DNA of 64,000 nucleotides, taken from Thalassospira profundimaris (GTDB taxonomy: Bacteria > Pseudomonadota > Alphaproteobacteria > Rhodospirillales > Thalassospiraceae). The stretch covers positions 124,001 through 188,000 of the forward strand of contig NZ_JPWI01000009.1 of NCBI RefSeq assembly GCF_003326795.1. Direction: 5' to 3'. The notes beneath the pieces are model-generated. The model saw only the letters and a program-made list of their open reading frames with translations. It was not told where the DNA came from and did no database searches. Positions 44,016 through 53,763 of this stretch are shown piece by piece (position 1 is the first letter of the stretch; each line of letters begins with the position of its first letter). Position numbers and translations under genes: made by a program.

Positions 44016-46016
44016 TTATTCGTCTTTTTCGAACTCGATGATGATGGCATCGACCGAGAGGTTTGCACCCTGCTCGGCATGGATCTTTTTGACCACGCCC
44101 TTGCTTTCGGCCTTCAGCACGTTTTCCATCTTCATGGCTTCGAGGATACAAAGCTCCTGTCCTGGCTGAACCGTCTGGCCTTCGGTCACGGATACCTTGA
44201 CCAAAAGCCCCGGCATCGGCGATTGCAGGAAGTTAGACATGTCTGGCGGCGCCTTGAACGGCATCAGTTTCTGGAGCTCTGCCACGCGGGGCAGAAGGAC
44301 CTTGAAGCTGCGCTGAACACCGTTTGACGACAGGCGGAAGCCAATACCTTCGATATCGATCTGAACGCAGACCAATCCACCATCGATTTCACCGACAAAC
44401 ATCGGATCACCGATTTTCCAGTCCGACACCACGCCATAGCTGCGATCACCGATGGCCACAATGTAATCGCCGTTAACACCATCAAACTCGATATCAAACG
44501 GGGTGTGCTCATCGCCGCTGACCGCAACCCAGCTTTCGGAAACCTTGATCGGGTGGTCGCTGACCTGCCCGGTGATACCGGAATTGCGTTCGGCATAACG
44601 CTGATTAAGGTAGGCGGCGACAACAATCAGGGTCGAAGGATCTTCATCGGGAAGATCATCAGACGAGAAACCGTCGGGATATTCTTCGGCAATGAAGTTG
44701 GTGGTGATATTGCCATCCTGGAACCGTTTATTGGCCATGACAGCGGCCAGGAACGGGATGTTGTGGGAAATCCCACGGATGTAATAGGCATCAAGGGCGC
44801 TACGCATTTCGGCAATCGCCTGATCACGGGTTTCCCCATAGGTGATCAGTTTTGCGACCATCGGATCGTAATACATCGAAATCTCGCCGCCTTCATAGAC
44901 GCCGGTATCAACGCGCACCGTCGCACTTTCTGCGGGCGGTTGATATTTCACCAGACGCCCGGTAGATGGCAGGAATTCGCGGAACGGGTCTTCGGCATAG
45001 ACGCGGGTTTCCATCGCCCAGCCGGTCATGGTTACGTCATCCTGTTTAAGGGTCAGTTCCTGCCCGTCGGCGATCCTGATCATCCATTCGACAAGGTCCT
45101 GCCCGGTGACAAGTTCGGTCACCGGATGTTCGACCTGAAGACGGGTGTTCATTTCAAGGAAGTAGAAATTCTTGTCCTTGTCGACGATGAATTCCACGGT
45201 CCCGGCCGAGCAGTAATCCACCGCACGTGCCAGTGCCACGGCCTGTTCGCCCATGGCCTTGCGGGTTGCCGGATCGATAAAGGGTGACGGGGCTTCTTCA
45301 ACGACCTTTTGGTGGCGGCGCTGAATGGAACATTCACGCTCGCCGAGATAGATCGCATTGCCGTGCTTGTCGGCCAGCACCTGAATTTCGATATGGCGCG
45401 GTTCTTCGACGAATTTTTCGACAAAGACACGGTCATCACCAAACGAGCTTGCAGCTTCCGACGTTGCACGTTCGAAGCCTTCGCGGCATTCGGCGTCATT
45501 GCGCGCGATACGCATGCCCTTGCCACCACCGCCCGCGGATGCTTTCAGCATCACCGGATAGCCGATTTCGTTGGCGATCTTGATGGCCTCGTCGGTATCC
45601 TTGATCACCCCCATATAGCCCGGAACCGTGGAAACCCCGGCATCTGCGGCAATTTTCTTGGACGTAATCTTGTCACCCATGGCGGCAATCGCACCATTCG
45701 GCGGGCCGATAAAGGCGATATTGGCGGCATCAAGGGCCTTGGCGAAGGCCTGATTTTCCGACAGGAAACCATAGCCCGGATGAACGGCCTCGGCACCGGT
45801 TGCCTTACAGGCTTCGATGATCTTGTCGATGATCAGATAGGACTGGTTGGTCGGGGCCGGACCGATATGGACGGCCTCGTCAGCCATCTGCACATGCAGG
45901 GCAGCTTTATCCGCATCGGAATAAACCGCGACGGTTTTGATGCCCATCTTGCGGGCTGATTTGATCACACGGCAGGCAATTTCACCGCGGTTGGCAATCA
46001 GGATTTTCGAAAACAT
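44016..46016 (-). CDS. pccA: Acyl-CoA (propionyl-CoA) carboxylase alpha subunit
   Basis: A 666-residue biotin-dependent subunit: biotin carboxylase (residues 1-450: GGGGKGMRI ATP-grasp loop, EMNTRLQVEHPVTE), a short BT linker region, and the C-terminal biotin carrier with the EAMKMEN lysine. With PccB it carboxylates propionyl-CoA to methylmalonyl-CoA in breakdown of odd-chain acids and branched amino acids. The length and carrier layout favour propionyl- over methylcrotonyl-CoA carboxylase, but substrate choice lies mainly in the beta subunit. It follows pccB by 27 bp. Confidence 0.93.
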   Translation of the reverse strand: MFSKILIANRGEIACRVIKSARKMGIKTVAVYSDADKAALHVQMADEAVHIGPAPTNQSYLIIDKIIEACKATGAEAVHPGYGFLSENQAFAKALDAANIAFIGPPNGAIAAMGDKITSKKIAADAGVSTVPGYMGVIKDTDEAIKIANEIGYPVMLKASAGGGGKGMRIARNDAECREGFERATSEAASSFGDDRVFVEKFVEEPRHIEIQVLADKHGNAIYLGERECSIQRRHQKVVEEAPSPFIDPATRKAMGEQAVALARAVDYCSAGTVEFIVDKDKNFYFLEMNTRLQVEHPVTELVTGQDLVEWMIRIADGQELTLKQDDVTMTGWAMETRVYAEDPFREFLPSTGRLVKYQPPAESATVRVDTGVYEGGEISMYYDPMVAKLITYGETRDQAIAEMRSALDAYYIRGISHNIPFLAAVMANKRFQDGNITTNFIAEEYPDGFSSDDLPDEDPSTLIVVAAYLNQRYAERNSGITGQVSDHPIKVSESWVAVSGDEHTPFDIEFDGVNGDYIVAIGDRSYGVVSDWKIGDPMFVGEIDGGLVCVQIDIEGIGFRLSSNGVQRSFKVLLPRVAELQKLMPFKAPPDMSNFLQSPMPGLLVKVSVTEGQTVQPGQELCILEAMKMENVLKAESKGVVKKIHAEQGANLSVDAIIIEFEKDE

Positions 46017-46043
46017 GGATGTCTCCCAATATGTCTTGGCGGA

Positions 46044-47576
46044 TTACAACGGAATGTTGCCGTGTTTCTTTTCCGGGTTCTTGATGTCTTTGTTGCGCAG
46101 CATGCCAAGCGCCTTACAAATGCGGCGGCGTGTGCCGTGCGGCATAATGACATCATCGATAAAGCCCTTGCGGCCCGCGACAAACGGGTTGGCGAATTTT
46201 TCGCGATATTCCTCGGTGCGGGCTTCGATCTTGGCCGGATCATTCATGTCAGACCGGAAGATAATTTCCACAGCCCCCTTTGGCCCCATCACCGCAATTT
46301 CCGCGGTCGGCCAGGCATAGTTGACATCACCGCGCAGATGTTTGGACGCCATAACGTCATAGGCGCCGCCATAGGCCTTGCGCGTGATCACGGTGACTTT
46401 TGGCACCGTTGCCTCGGCATAGGCATAAAGAAGCTTGGCACCATGTTTGATGATCCCGCCATATTCCTGTGCGGTGCCCGGCATGAAGCCCGGCACATCA
46501 ACAAGGGTGACAATCGGAATGTTATAGGCATCGCAGAACCGTACAAAACGCGCGGCCTTTTTGGAACTGTCGATATCAAGGCAACCGGCCAGAACCATCG
46601 GCTGGTTGGCGACAACACCGACGGTACGGCCATCCATACGCGCCATGCCAATGATGATGTTTTTGGCGTAGTCAGGCTGAATTTCAAAGAAATCGCCCTC
46701 ATCGACGATCTTTGCAATCAGCTCCTTCATGTCATAGGGCATGTTGGGGTTTTCAGGCACCAGCGTATCAAGCGAGAAATCATCACGCGTGATCGGGTCT
46801 TCGCACAGATGGGCGGGCGGGTCTTCCTTGTTACACAGCGGCAGGAAGTCCATGAAACGACGGGTCTGCAGCAACAGATCAACGTCATTGTCAAAGGCCA
46901 GATCGGCAACGCCCGAAACCGATGTATGCGTTGACGCACCACCAAGCTGTTCGTGGGTGACTTCCTCGTGGGTCACGGTCTTGACCACATCGGGCCCCGT
47001 CACGAACATATAGGAGCTGTCCTTGACCATGAAGATGAAGTCGGTCATGGCCGGGCTGTAAACAGCACCACCGGCACAAGGCCCCATGATCAGGGAAATC
47101 TGCGGAATAACGCCCGATGCCTCGACATTGCGCTGGAACACATCGGCATAACCGGCAAGACTTTCGACACCTTCCTGAATACGGGCACCGCCCGAATCAT
47201 TCAGGCCGATAACCGGAGCACCGACCTTCATCGCCTGATCCATGATCTTTCCGATCTTGCGCGCGTGCGCCCCGGAAAGTGCGCCGCCAAACACGGTGAA
47301 GTCCTGCGAAAACACAAAAACAAGCCGACCATTGATCGTACCGTGACCGGTGACAACACCATCGCCCGGGATGCGGTTTTCGGTCATGCCGAAATCCACA
47401 CAATCATGTTCGACAAACATATCCCATTCTTCGAAGGAACCCTCATCAAGCAACACATCAAGACGTTCACGTGCAGTGAGCTTGCCTTTGGCGTGCTGAT
47501 TATCAATGCGTCGCTGGCCACCACCCATGGCGGCTTCGGCGCGTTTCGCTTCGAGCTTGGCGATGATTTCTTGCAT
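46044..47576 (-). CDS. pccB: Acyl-CoA (propionyl-CoA) carboxylase beta subunit
   Basis: A 510-residue carboxyltransferase of the ACC/PCC beta type: [20 protein letters not shown] near the start, the oxyanion-forming glycine pairs in [21 protein letters not shown] and the [16 protein letters not shown] block, and [33 protein letters not shown] near the C-terminal half. All match propionyl-CoA carboxylase beta. The ATG at 47576 ([14 protein letters not shown]) has AAGGA nine bases upstream; a longer frame to 47672 has no support. First gene of pccBA. Confidence 0.95.
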   Translation of the reverse strand: MQEIIAKLEAKRAEAAMGGGQRRIDNQHAKGKLTARERLDVLLDEGSFEEWDMFVEHDCVDFGMTENRIPGDGVVTGHGTINGRLVFVFSQDFTVFGGALSGAHARKIGKIMDQAMKVGAPVIGLNDSGGARIQEGVESLAGYADVFQRNVEASGVIPQISLIMGPCAGGAVYSPAMTDFIFMVKDSSYMFVTGPDVVKTVTHEEVTHEQLGGASTHTSVSGVADLAFDNDVDLLLQTRRFMDFLPLCNKEDPPAHLCEDPITRDDFSLDTLVPENPNMPYDMKELIAKIVDEGDFFEIQPDYAKNIIIGMARMDGRTVGVVANQPMVLAGCLDIDSSKKAARFVRFCDAYNIPIVTLVDVPGFMPGTAQEYGGIIKHGAKLLYAYAEATVPKVTVITRKAYGGAYDVMASKHLRGDVNYAWPTAEIAVMGPKGAVEIIFRSDMNDPAKIEARTEEYREKFANPFVAGRKGFIDDVIMPHGTRRRICKALGMLRNKDIKNPEKKHGNIPL

Positions 47577-47885
47577 CTTGCGTTTTCCTTGCTGTGAACG
47601 GGCGTTTTGCACATTTCGCCCAATGTGCGCGTCCTGAGAATGAAATAGCATTATTCGGTACTGGAATGCCAATTATTTTTGACAGTTTGGTCTCATGCCA
47701 AAATCGACCGCAAAGGCCTGATTTCCCTAGCGTCATTGTGATATGTGAGAAGAAGCTGGACTAAAGTCTAGAGGTGGGCGCAAGCAAGCTTCATCAGAAA
47801 CCGCGATTTACCCGTTCAGCAGCGCCAAAAGCAACCGCCCCCTCATCAACAATCCGGGGCAGCACAACTTCATCAACCCCGATCA
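47577..47885. promoter_or_regulatory. Intergenic region upstream of pccB
   Basis: 309 bp between the end of the cyclase gene and pccB. It must carry the pccBA promoter (an AT-rich patch with TTGGCA around 47660-47690 on the minus strand is a candidate). No PccR-type TTTGCAA repeat, gene or RNA is visible. Confidence 0.35.
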
Positions 47886-49781
47886 CTATGCTTCGCGCTT
47901 TGCCGCCATCTCATGAATGAGTGATGACAAACTGTCGCCGCACAAGAGCTTATCACATTCTTCGCAGCTTTCCGCGACGCCCGTCTTGTGGAAGCAATAT
48001 TTATTCCGCCCGCATTCCTTGGCACGATAAAGCGCCCGATCAGCATCGTTGTAAATCAGCTCCGGATTGCTTTCGCCATCATGACAGGTTGTTATGCCGA
48101 TGCTTGCACCAACCCGGATTGTCTGGCCGTCAATGATATGGGGCTTTGAAATTTCCTCGATGATCCGGCTGGCCGGTATTGCGGCATCGGTCACTTTTTC
48201 AATCAGCGGCAGGATAATCGCAAATTCATCCCCGCCAAGCCGGGCGACAACATCTGCGCCACGCGAATGGGTCTTGATGATTTCGCCAACCCTGATCAGA
48301 AGCTTGTCGCCCATCGGATGACCGTATGTGTCATTAACAGCCTTGAAGTAATCAAGATCGAGCAACATCAAAACCACGTTCTTTTTATAACGGCGGTTTA
48401 GCTGCACAATCTGCGAAAGCATTGTATTGAACTGATAGCGGTTGGCCAGACCGGTCAACTGATCGGTTTGGGCAAGACGTCTGATTTCTTCCTCAACCGC
48501 TTTGGACGGTGTGATATCGGTATGCGTGCCCGACATACGAAGCGGTTTGCCCGCATCATCCCATTCCACAACCTTACCACGGTCAAGAACCCAGACCCAG
48601 TGTCCGTCCTTGTGGCGCATCCGGCATTCACATTCGTAATACTCGTCCTGTCTGGCAAAAACCCGTTCAAGCCGCGTATTGGACTGTTCAAGATCGTCCG
48701 GATGACAATAGGTAATCCATGTTTCGATGCTGGTATTGCCCAGCTCTTCAAGACGATAGCCAATGATATCGGCCCATCTTTCGTTAAAACGAACATCCCC
48801 GATCTGGACGTGCCATTCCCAGGTCCCGACATTGGTCCCCCAAATGATTTCATCAAGGCGCTGACGTTCGCTTGACAGGGCATGGTTCACATCAACCAGC
48901 TGTTGCTCATAGTTTTTGCGATCTGTCACATCGAAATTGGTTGAATGGATAAACTGGCGCTCGTCAAGTTCGATCAGGCCGGCATGGATCTGGATGTCAC
49001 GCAAGGATCCGTTGGCCAGCCGATGCTGCACATCAAAACTTGCCGCTCCTTTTTCCAGAACATCGATAATATGTTTTCTGACTTCACCACTACCATTCAC
49101 ATTAAGATCAAGAATGGTACGTCCGATCAGACCGTCATCCTCAAACCCGTAGAATGCCTTGGCCGCATTACTGGCATCAACAATACGCCCGTCAGCGGGA
49201 TCAATGAGCAAATTGACCGCTGTCGTATTCTTGAACATCTGGCGATAGAGCCGTTCGCGTTCCTGAATGGCCACTTCGGCCTTTTTCAACGCGTTGATAT
49301 CGGCAAAGGATACGATGACACCATCAAAGCTTTTGTTGTCTTCGCTAAATAACGGTTCGGCATTGATCCGTATCCAGGAAAACGAGCCATCTGGCTGATT
49401 AACCCCCATCACGATATCGGCCTGGCTTTTGTGGGTCGCCATAACCTTTGCCGCCGGATGATCTTCGCCCGGAAAAGGAGATCCGTCGACATGCACACAA
49501 TTCCATCGCGGATCAATCGGCGTGACCCCGGTTAACTCGTCCGCCGTGAGGCCAAGGATCGAAAGGGCCGCATGGTTAAATTCGACAATTGCGCCCGAAG
49601 CATCATGAACAACCACACCTTCGGCCAATGCTTCAAGAAGGCGCTTGTAGCGTCGCTCGGCATCGCGCGATGAATCTCCACCGCGTAACTGGCTCTGTTG
49701 TGCTTTCATATTTGCAGCAGGCGTCATTCGGATCGTTGCCTTCAAATCAGTCCAGACCAGCTTTGATCGGCCTGTTTTCAT
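47886..49781 (-). CDS. Multi-PAS GGDEF diguanylate cyclase with C-terminal cysteine tail
   Basis: A 631-residue cytoplasmic signalling protein: three PAS domains (roughly residues 35-160, 165-285 and 295-430, each with a PAC-like end), then a GGDEF domain with TDQLTGLANRYQFNTML and an intact RLGGDEFAI site. It should make cyclic di-GMP in response to small ligands, light or redox through the PAS units. After the GGDEF domain come ~35 extra residues with CFHKTG and CEECDKLLC, which may hold a metal or respond to redox. No membrane segment is evident. Confidence 0.9.
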   Translation of the reverse strand: MKTGRSKLVWTDLKATIRMTPAANMKAQQSQLRGGDSSRDAERRYKRLLEALAEGVVVHDASGAIVEFNHAALSILGLTADELTGVTPIDPRWNCVHVDGSPFPGEDHPAAKVMATHKSQADIVMGVNQPDGSFSWIRINAEPLFSEDNKSFDGVIVSFADINALKKAEVAIQERERLYRQMFKNTTAVNLLIDPADGRIVDASNAAKAFYGFEDDGLIGRTILDLNVNGSGEVRKHIIDVLEKGAASFDVQHRLANGSLRDIQIHAGLIELDERQFIHSTNFDVTDRKNYEQQLVDVNHALSSERQRLDEIIWGTNVGTWEWHVQIGDVRFNERWADIIGYRLEELGNTSIETWITYCHPDDLEQSNTRLERVFARQDEYYECECRMRHKDGHWVWVLDRGKVVEWDDAGKPLRMSGTHTDITPSKAVEEEIRRLAQTDQLTGLANRYQFNTMLSQIVQLNRRYKKNVVLMLLDLDYFKAVNDTYGHPMGDKLLIRVGEIIKTHSRGADVVARLGGDEFAIILPLIEKVTDAAIPASRIIEEISKPHIIDGQTIRVGASIGITTCHDGESNPELIYNDADRALYRAKECGRNKYCFHKTGVAESCEECDKLLCGDSLSSLIHEMAAKREA

Positions 49782-49930
49782 TCCTCACCCACGTTCCACC
49801 ACATATGCGACAGAACAAAGAAACTAATACTACGGTATATAATACACTTCCATCACTTATACCATTGGAGAGTGCGCACTAATTGATTTCCAGCATAACC
49901 ACGCGTGTAAAAAAGCGCCGAAACACCAAA

Positions 49931-49966
49931 ACAAGAAAAGGGGCAGTTTCCTGCCCCTTTTCTTGT
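49931..49966. terminator. Strong terminator after the ATP12 gene
   Basis: Perfect 16-bp stem ACAAGAAAAGGGGCAG / CTGCCCCTTTTCTTGT with loop TTTC, able to act in both directions; it ends the minus-strand ATP12 transcript. Confidence 0.93.
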
Positions 49967-49993
49967 GAAATCTCTGAAATGTTTCGGCCGGTG

Positions 49994-50722
49994 TCAGTTG
50001 CCAGACAGCAACTCCAGATATCGGCCGGTTGCCAGCAATTCTGACTTGTGGCGCTCACATCGTGCCACGGCCTCGGCATCATCTCCCCACTGCTCAATCG
50101 CGTATTCTTCGTCAAGCATCGCGCATTCAAAGGCGTGCTGCGCATCGATCTCGCGCTTCATCACGGCAAGACCAATGACCACGGAACCCGATACCGTGGT
50201 CAGACTGTGCAAGGCGGTCAGATGATAGTCATCAAAGCTTTTTACATGGTCCTGCAAACGCAAAAGCGATTGATCATCCTGACTGATCGGCATTACGCCT
50301 TCAGTCACGGCAAGCGCAACATCAAGATCGGACTTTGCCCAGTCAAGAAGCGGTTGCCATACCCTGGCCTGACGTTCGATCAGGTCCTTGGGAAATGATG
50401 CCCGATAGCATAACAGGTCAGACCGGCCATAGCCGGTAAGTTCGGCGATAACCGCATCGCGGTGCGGACGCACCCGGTCAATGGCAGTTGCAGCCAGCTG
50501 CATGATCGGCATGGTCGCCGGTTGAACTTTTTCCCCCTGCGCATCCCATTCAGCAGCAATTTCGCGCGCCAGAATTTCAGAAGGCAGCAGGAATTCTGCC
50601 TTTGCAGGTGACTTTACCGCGCGACCATCAAGATGCACGCGCCATCCCGAACCACTGTCATCGGCAGCAGCTTCGGCTTTTTTATAGAAGCGATTGATCG
50701 TTTTTGTAAGCATGATCGCCAT
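49994..50722 (-). CDS. ATP12 family F1-ATPase assembly chaperone
   Basis: A 242-residue ATP12 protein. In mitochondria ATP12 shields the F1 alpha subunit before assembly; alphaproteobacteria keep the gene. The family opening RFYKKAEAAADDSGSGWRVHLDGRAVKSPAKAEFLLP and the C-terminal EQWGDDAEAVARCERHKSELLATGRYLELL are typical. The start may be this ATG or the one nine bases later (MLTKTINRF). It stands alone, with no ATP synthase genes nearby. Confidence 0.92.
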   Translation of the reverse strand: MAIMLTKTINRFYKKAEAAADDSGSGWRVHLDGRAVKSPAKAEFLLPSEILAREIAAEWDAQGEKVQPATMPIMQLAATAIDRVRPHRDAVIAELTGYGRSDLLCYRASFPKDLIERQARVWQPLLDWAKSDLDVALAVTEGVMPISQDDQSLLRLQDHVKSFDDYHLTALHSLTTVSGSVVIGLAVMKREIDAQHAFECAMLDEEYAIEQWGDDAEAVARCERHKSELLATGRYLELLSGN

Positions 50723-50775
50723 ATGCCTAAAAGCGGCGCGCTGTGCAAGGGCTTTTCACCGCATCAGATTGCAGT

Positions 50776-50832
50776 TTGGGCGATTATCAATAATTTCTGT
50801 ATAATTTTTGATCAATTTACCCCATTGACCAA
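50776..50832 (+). promoter_or_regulatory. Promoter with overlapping inverted-repeat operator
   Basis: TTGGGC, 18 bases, then a perfect TATAAT (50800-50805). Right after it, over the expected start site, lie 9-base arms TTGATCAAT and ATTGACCAA (50808-50816, 50824-50832, one mismatch) with a 7-base spacer. A dimeric regulator bound there would control the ABC transporter operon that begins at 50985. Confidence 0.6.
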
Positions 50833-50984
50833 ATAATAAACAACTCTACTCTGCTTGATGAAGATTACAAATCCGCAACAAAGCGGGCGCATTCGCGACA
50901 TGGCATACGAATTGCTGTGTCATCAGGGGATTATTCGGTTGCAGGGTCGGCATAATCGACCCAAAACAGGAGGCTTCTTAACAA

Positions 50985-52007
50985 ATGACGACTTTTACAA
51001 ACCGGCTCTTGGGTGCAGCACTCGGTGCTGCGGTTGCACTTGGCGCACATTCAGCCATGGCTGAAATGGCGATCAAATTCTCGCTCGACTGGAAATTCGA
51101 AGGTCCGGCAGCACCGTATCTTCTGGCCAAGAAAAATGGCTATTTCGATGAAGAAGGTCTGGATGTGACCATTGACTCGGGCAACGGCTCGGTCGGTGCG
51201 ATCACCCGTGTTGCCAGCGGTGCCTATGATGTGTCGCTTGCTGATATCAACTCGCTGGTTGAATTCAATGCATCGAACCCGGATCGTGCCATGAAGTCGA
51301 TCTTCATGGTCTATGACCGCCCGCCCTTCTCGCTGTTCATGCTCAAGAAATCGGGCATCACCAAGCCGGAAGACCTGATTGGTAAAAAACTCGGCGCCCC
51401 GGTCTTTGATGCATCGCGCAAGCTTTATCCTGCATTTGCTTCGGCAACCGGTCTTGAACTTGATGCCGTAACTTGGGAAAGCATGGATCCGCCGCTGCGT
51501 GAACCGATGCTGGTACGTGGCGATGTCGATGCGATTTCCGGCCACTATTTCACCTCGATCCTCAACCTTCAGGCACAGGGCGTTACCAAGGATGACCTGA
51601 CCGTTTTCCAATACAAGGATTTCGGTATGGACTTCTATGGCAATGGCCTTCTTGCATCGCCTGACATGATGGAAAACCACGCCGAAGAACTGCGCGGTTT
51701 CCTGCGCGGTGTTGTCAAAGGCTGGCGTGCGGCAATTGCCGATCCGGCATCGGCAATCGAGGCCCTTAAGGAAGTCGATCCGCTGATCGACCCGGCCCTG
51801 GAGCTGCAACGCCTTCAGATGGCGATTGATGAAAACGTCGTCACCCCGGACACCCTTGAAAATGGCATGGGCATGGTCAAAACCGACCGTATGGCCAAGG
51901 CAATTGATCAGGTCGCACTCGCATTCGGCTTTGAAAACAAGCCGACCGTTGGTGACGTCTTCACCGACGTTTTCATGCCGGGCGCAGAAGACCGTAAAAT
52001 CAAGTAA
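50985..52007 (+). CDS. ABC transporter substrate-binding protein, NMT1/THI5-like
   Basis: A 340-residue periplasmic protein with a Sec signal peptide (LLGAALGAAVALGAHS, cleavage before EMAIK). The fold is the NMT1/THI5-like family used for pyrimidines, thiamine precursors, riboflavin, taurine and sulfonates: KFSLDWKFEGPAAPYLLAKKNGYFDEEGLDV is the typical opening. AGGAGG lies about 12 bases upstream of the ATG. First gene of a three-gene importer operon with a partial terminator behind it. The substrate cannot be assigned; no thiamine riboswitch is present in the leader. Confidence 0.88.
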   Translation: MTTFTNRLLGAALGAAVALGAHSAMAEMAIKFSLDWKFEGPAAPYLLAKKNGYFDEEGLDVTIDSGNGSVGAITRVASGAYDVSLADINSLVEFNASNPDRAMKSIFMVYDRPPFSLFMLKKSGITKPEDLIGKKLGAPVFDASRKLYPAFASATGLELDAVTWESMDPPLREPMLVRGDVDAISGHYFTSILNLQAQGVTKDDLTVFQYKDFGMDFYGNGLLASPDMMENHAEELRGFLRGVVKGWRAAIADPASAIEALKEVDPLIDPALELQRLQMAIDENVVTPDTLENGMGMVKTDRMAKAIDQVALAFGFENKPTVGDVFTDVFMPGAEDRKIK

Positions 52008-52020
52008 GTCACATGATATT

Positions 52021-52050
52021 CCGGGGCGGTCGATCATCCGCCCCGGTTTT
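52021..52050 (+). terminator. Partial terminator inside the importer operon
   Basis: Nine-base stem CCGGGGCGG / CCGCCCCGG with an eight-base loop and four T, 14 bp after the binding-protein gene. It probably lowers expression of the ATPase and permease relative to the binding protein. Confidence 0.85.
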
Positions 52051-52101
52051 CTATTGATGACCACCAATCCATAATAAGAACGACCGAGACAAGCAGGGGG
52101 A

Positions 52102-52896
52102 ATGACTGCAGTGTCGAAGAGCTTTGTCGAACTCAACAATGTCAGGCTGCGCTATAGTGAAGGCGACGAGCTGGCGCTTGAAACCACCAATATGAAAATT
52201 GACAAGGGGGAATTTATTGCTGTTGTCGGCCCGTCAGGCTGCGGCAAGTCTTCCTTGCTTAAACTTGTTTCCGGCCTGATGCCCCCGTCCGAGGGCAATG
52301 TCATTGTCGACAACAAGGAAGTCAGTGGCCCGCTCAAGATCGTTGGCATGGCTTTCCAGAACCCGACCCTTTTGCCCTGGCGGACCACGCTCGATAACGT
52401 GCTGTTGCCAATGGAAATCGTTAAACCGCATCGTAACCGCCTGCGCAAGCATCGCGCCGAATATGAAGAACGTGCGCGCAAACTTCTGGCCAGTGTCGGC
52501 CTTCAGGGACATGAAGACAAATATCCGTGGGAACTGTCGGGCGGAATGCAACAACGTGCGTCACTTTGCCGCTCACTGATCCATGAACCTGATCTTTTGA
52601 TGCTTGATGAGCCGTTCGGGGCACTTGATGCCTTCACCCGTGAAGAATTGTGGGACATCTTGCAGAACCTCTGGATGGTGCGTCCCTTCACCGTCATTCT
52701 GGTGACACATGATCTGCGCGAGGCAGCCTATCTGGCTGATACCATTTATGTGATGTCCAAGCGTCCGGGCAAAATTCTGGTGGCACGTGAAAACACCCTG
52801 CCCCGCCCGCGCGATCAGGAAACCACCTTTACCCAGCCATTCACCGACCTTGTCCATGAACTGCGCAGTCACATCCGTGACGTGCGAGAATCCTGA
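52102..52896 (+). CDS. ABC transporter ATP-binding protein (SsuB/TauB-like)
   Basis: A 264-residue ATPase with Walker A GPSGCGKSSL, signature LSGGMQQRASLCRSL and Walker B LLMLDEPFGALD. Family of the nitrate/sulfonate/taurine/pyrimidine importers. Starts 94 bp after the binding-protein gene, past a terminator, and is followed 17 bp later by the permease. Confidence 0.92.
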   Translation: MTAVSKSFVELNNVRLRYSEGDELALETTNMKIDKGEFIAVVGPSGCGKSSLLKLVSGLMPPSEGNVIVDNKEVSGPLKIVGMAFQNPTLLPWRTTLDNVLLPMEIVKPHRNRLRKHRAEYEERARKLLASVGLQGHEDKYPWELSGGMQQRASLCRSLIHEPDLLMLDEPFGALDAFTREELWDILQNLWMVRPFTVILVTHDLREAAYLADTIYVMSKRPGKILVARENTLPRPRDQETTFTQPFTDLVHELRSHIRDVRES

Positions 52897-52913
52897 GGGG
52901 GCGGGCAGATATC

Positions 52914-53684
52914 ATGAAAAAGAAACTCAACCTTTCCAAAGCAGCCCCGTGGCTTAGCGCAATTGGCCTTTTTGTTCTGTGGGAACTGATTGTCCGTATC
53001 TTCAACATTCCGCCCTATGTCCTCCCAACCCCGTCCGAAAGCATCATTGTCGGCTGGCAGTTCCACGAAGCGATCTGGATGCATGCGGTTCACACGCTTT
53101 ACACAACGCTTGCCGGCTTTGCCATTGCGGTTGTGTTTGGCGTTGTGCTTGGGGCGCTGGTCGGCTCAAGCCGGGCGATATATGATGCGGCAAACCCGCT
53201 TCTGGTCGGCTTTAACTCGGTCCCGAAGGTTGCCCTTGTTCCGGTTCTGGTCATGTGGTTTGGCATCGGGACAGTGCCGGCGATCATCACCGCATTTCTG
53301 ATCTCGTTCTTCCCGATTGTGGTCAACGTGGCTACGGGTCTGGCGACCCTTGAGCCGGAATTGCGCGATGTGTTGCGTTCGCTTGGCGCGACCCGTCGCG
53401 ATATTCTGGTCAAGGTCGGCTTCCCGCGTGCCATGCCCTATTTCTTTGCATCGCTTAAGGTTGCGATCACGCTGGCCTTTGTCGGATCGGTAATTTCTGA
53501 AACCGTGGCATCGAATGTCGGGGTCGGGTATCTGATGCTTTCGGCGTCATCGAAATTCAACATGCCGCTGGTCTTTGCCGGTCTTCTGGTGATCGCGGTG
53601 ATGGGGATTGCGATGTACGAGATATTCAACGTGATCGAGCGCCGTTCGACCAAATGGGCCAATCGCGGCAATCAGAACATCTGA
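52914..53684 (+). CDS. ABC transporter permease (SsuC/TauC-like)
   Basis: A 256-residue permease with six helices and the EAA loop (PELRDVLRSLGATRRDILVKVGFPRAMP). Together with the two genes before it, it forms a complete NMT1-type importer. Ends in front of a strong terminator. Confidence 0.92.
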   Translation: MKKKLNLSKAAPWLSAIGLFVLWELIVRIFNIPPYVLPTPSESIIVGWQFHEAIWMHAVHTLYTTLAGFAIAVVFGVVLGALVGSSRAIYDAANPLLVGFNSVPKVALVPVLVMWFGIGTVPAIITAFLISFFPIVVNVATGLATLEPELRDVLRSLGATRRDILVKVGFPRAMPYFFASLKVAITLAFVGSVISETVASNVGVGYLMLSASSKFNMPLVFAGLLVIAVMGIAMYEIFNVIERRSTKWANRGNQNI

Positions 53685-53703
53685 TCGCATTCATCAGACA
53701 AAT

Positions 53704-53733
53704 AAAAAGGCCGGGATTTTCCCGGCCTTTTTT
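53704..53733 (+). terminator. Terminator of the NMT1-type importer operon
   Basis: Seven-base GC stem GGCCGGG / CCCGGCC with a five-base loop, A-run before and T-run after; serves the convergent hydrolase gene as well. Confidence 0.9.
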
Positions 53734-53763
53734 GGTCATACAATAGCAAGTCGTGGCTTTGGG

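Noticed and set aside
50833-50984. Thiamine pyrophosphate riboswitch ahead of the NMT1-like importer
   Set aside because: No CUGAGA or ACCUGAUCUGG-type core is present, so thiamine control is not supported.
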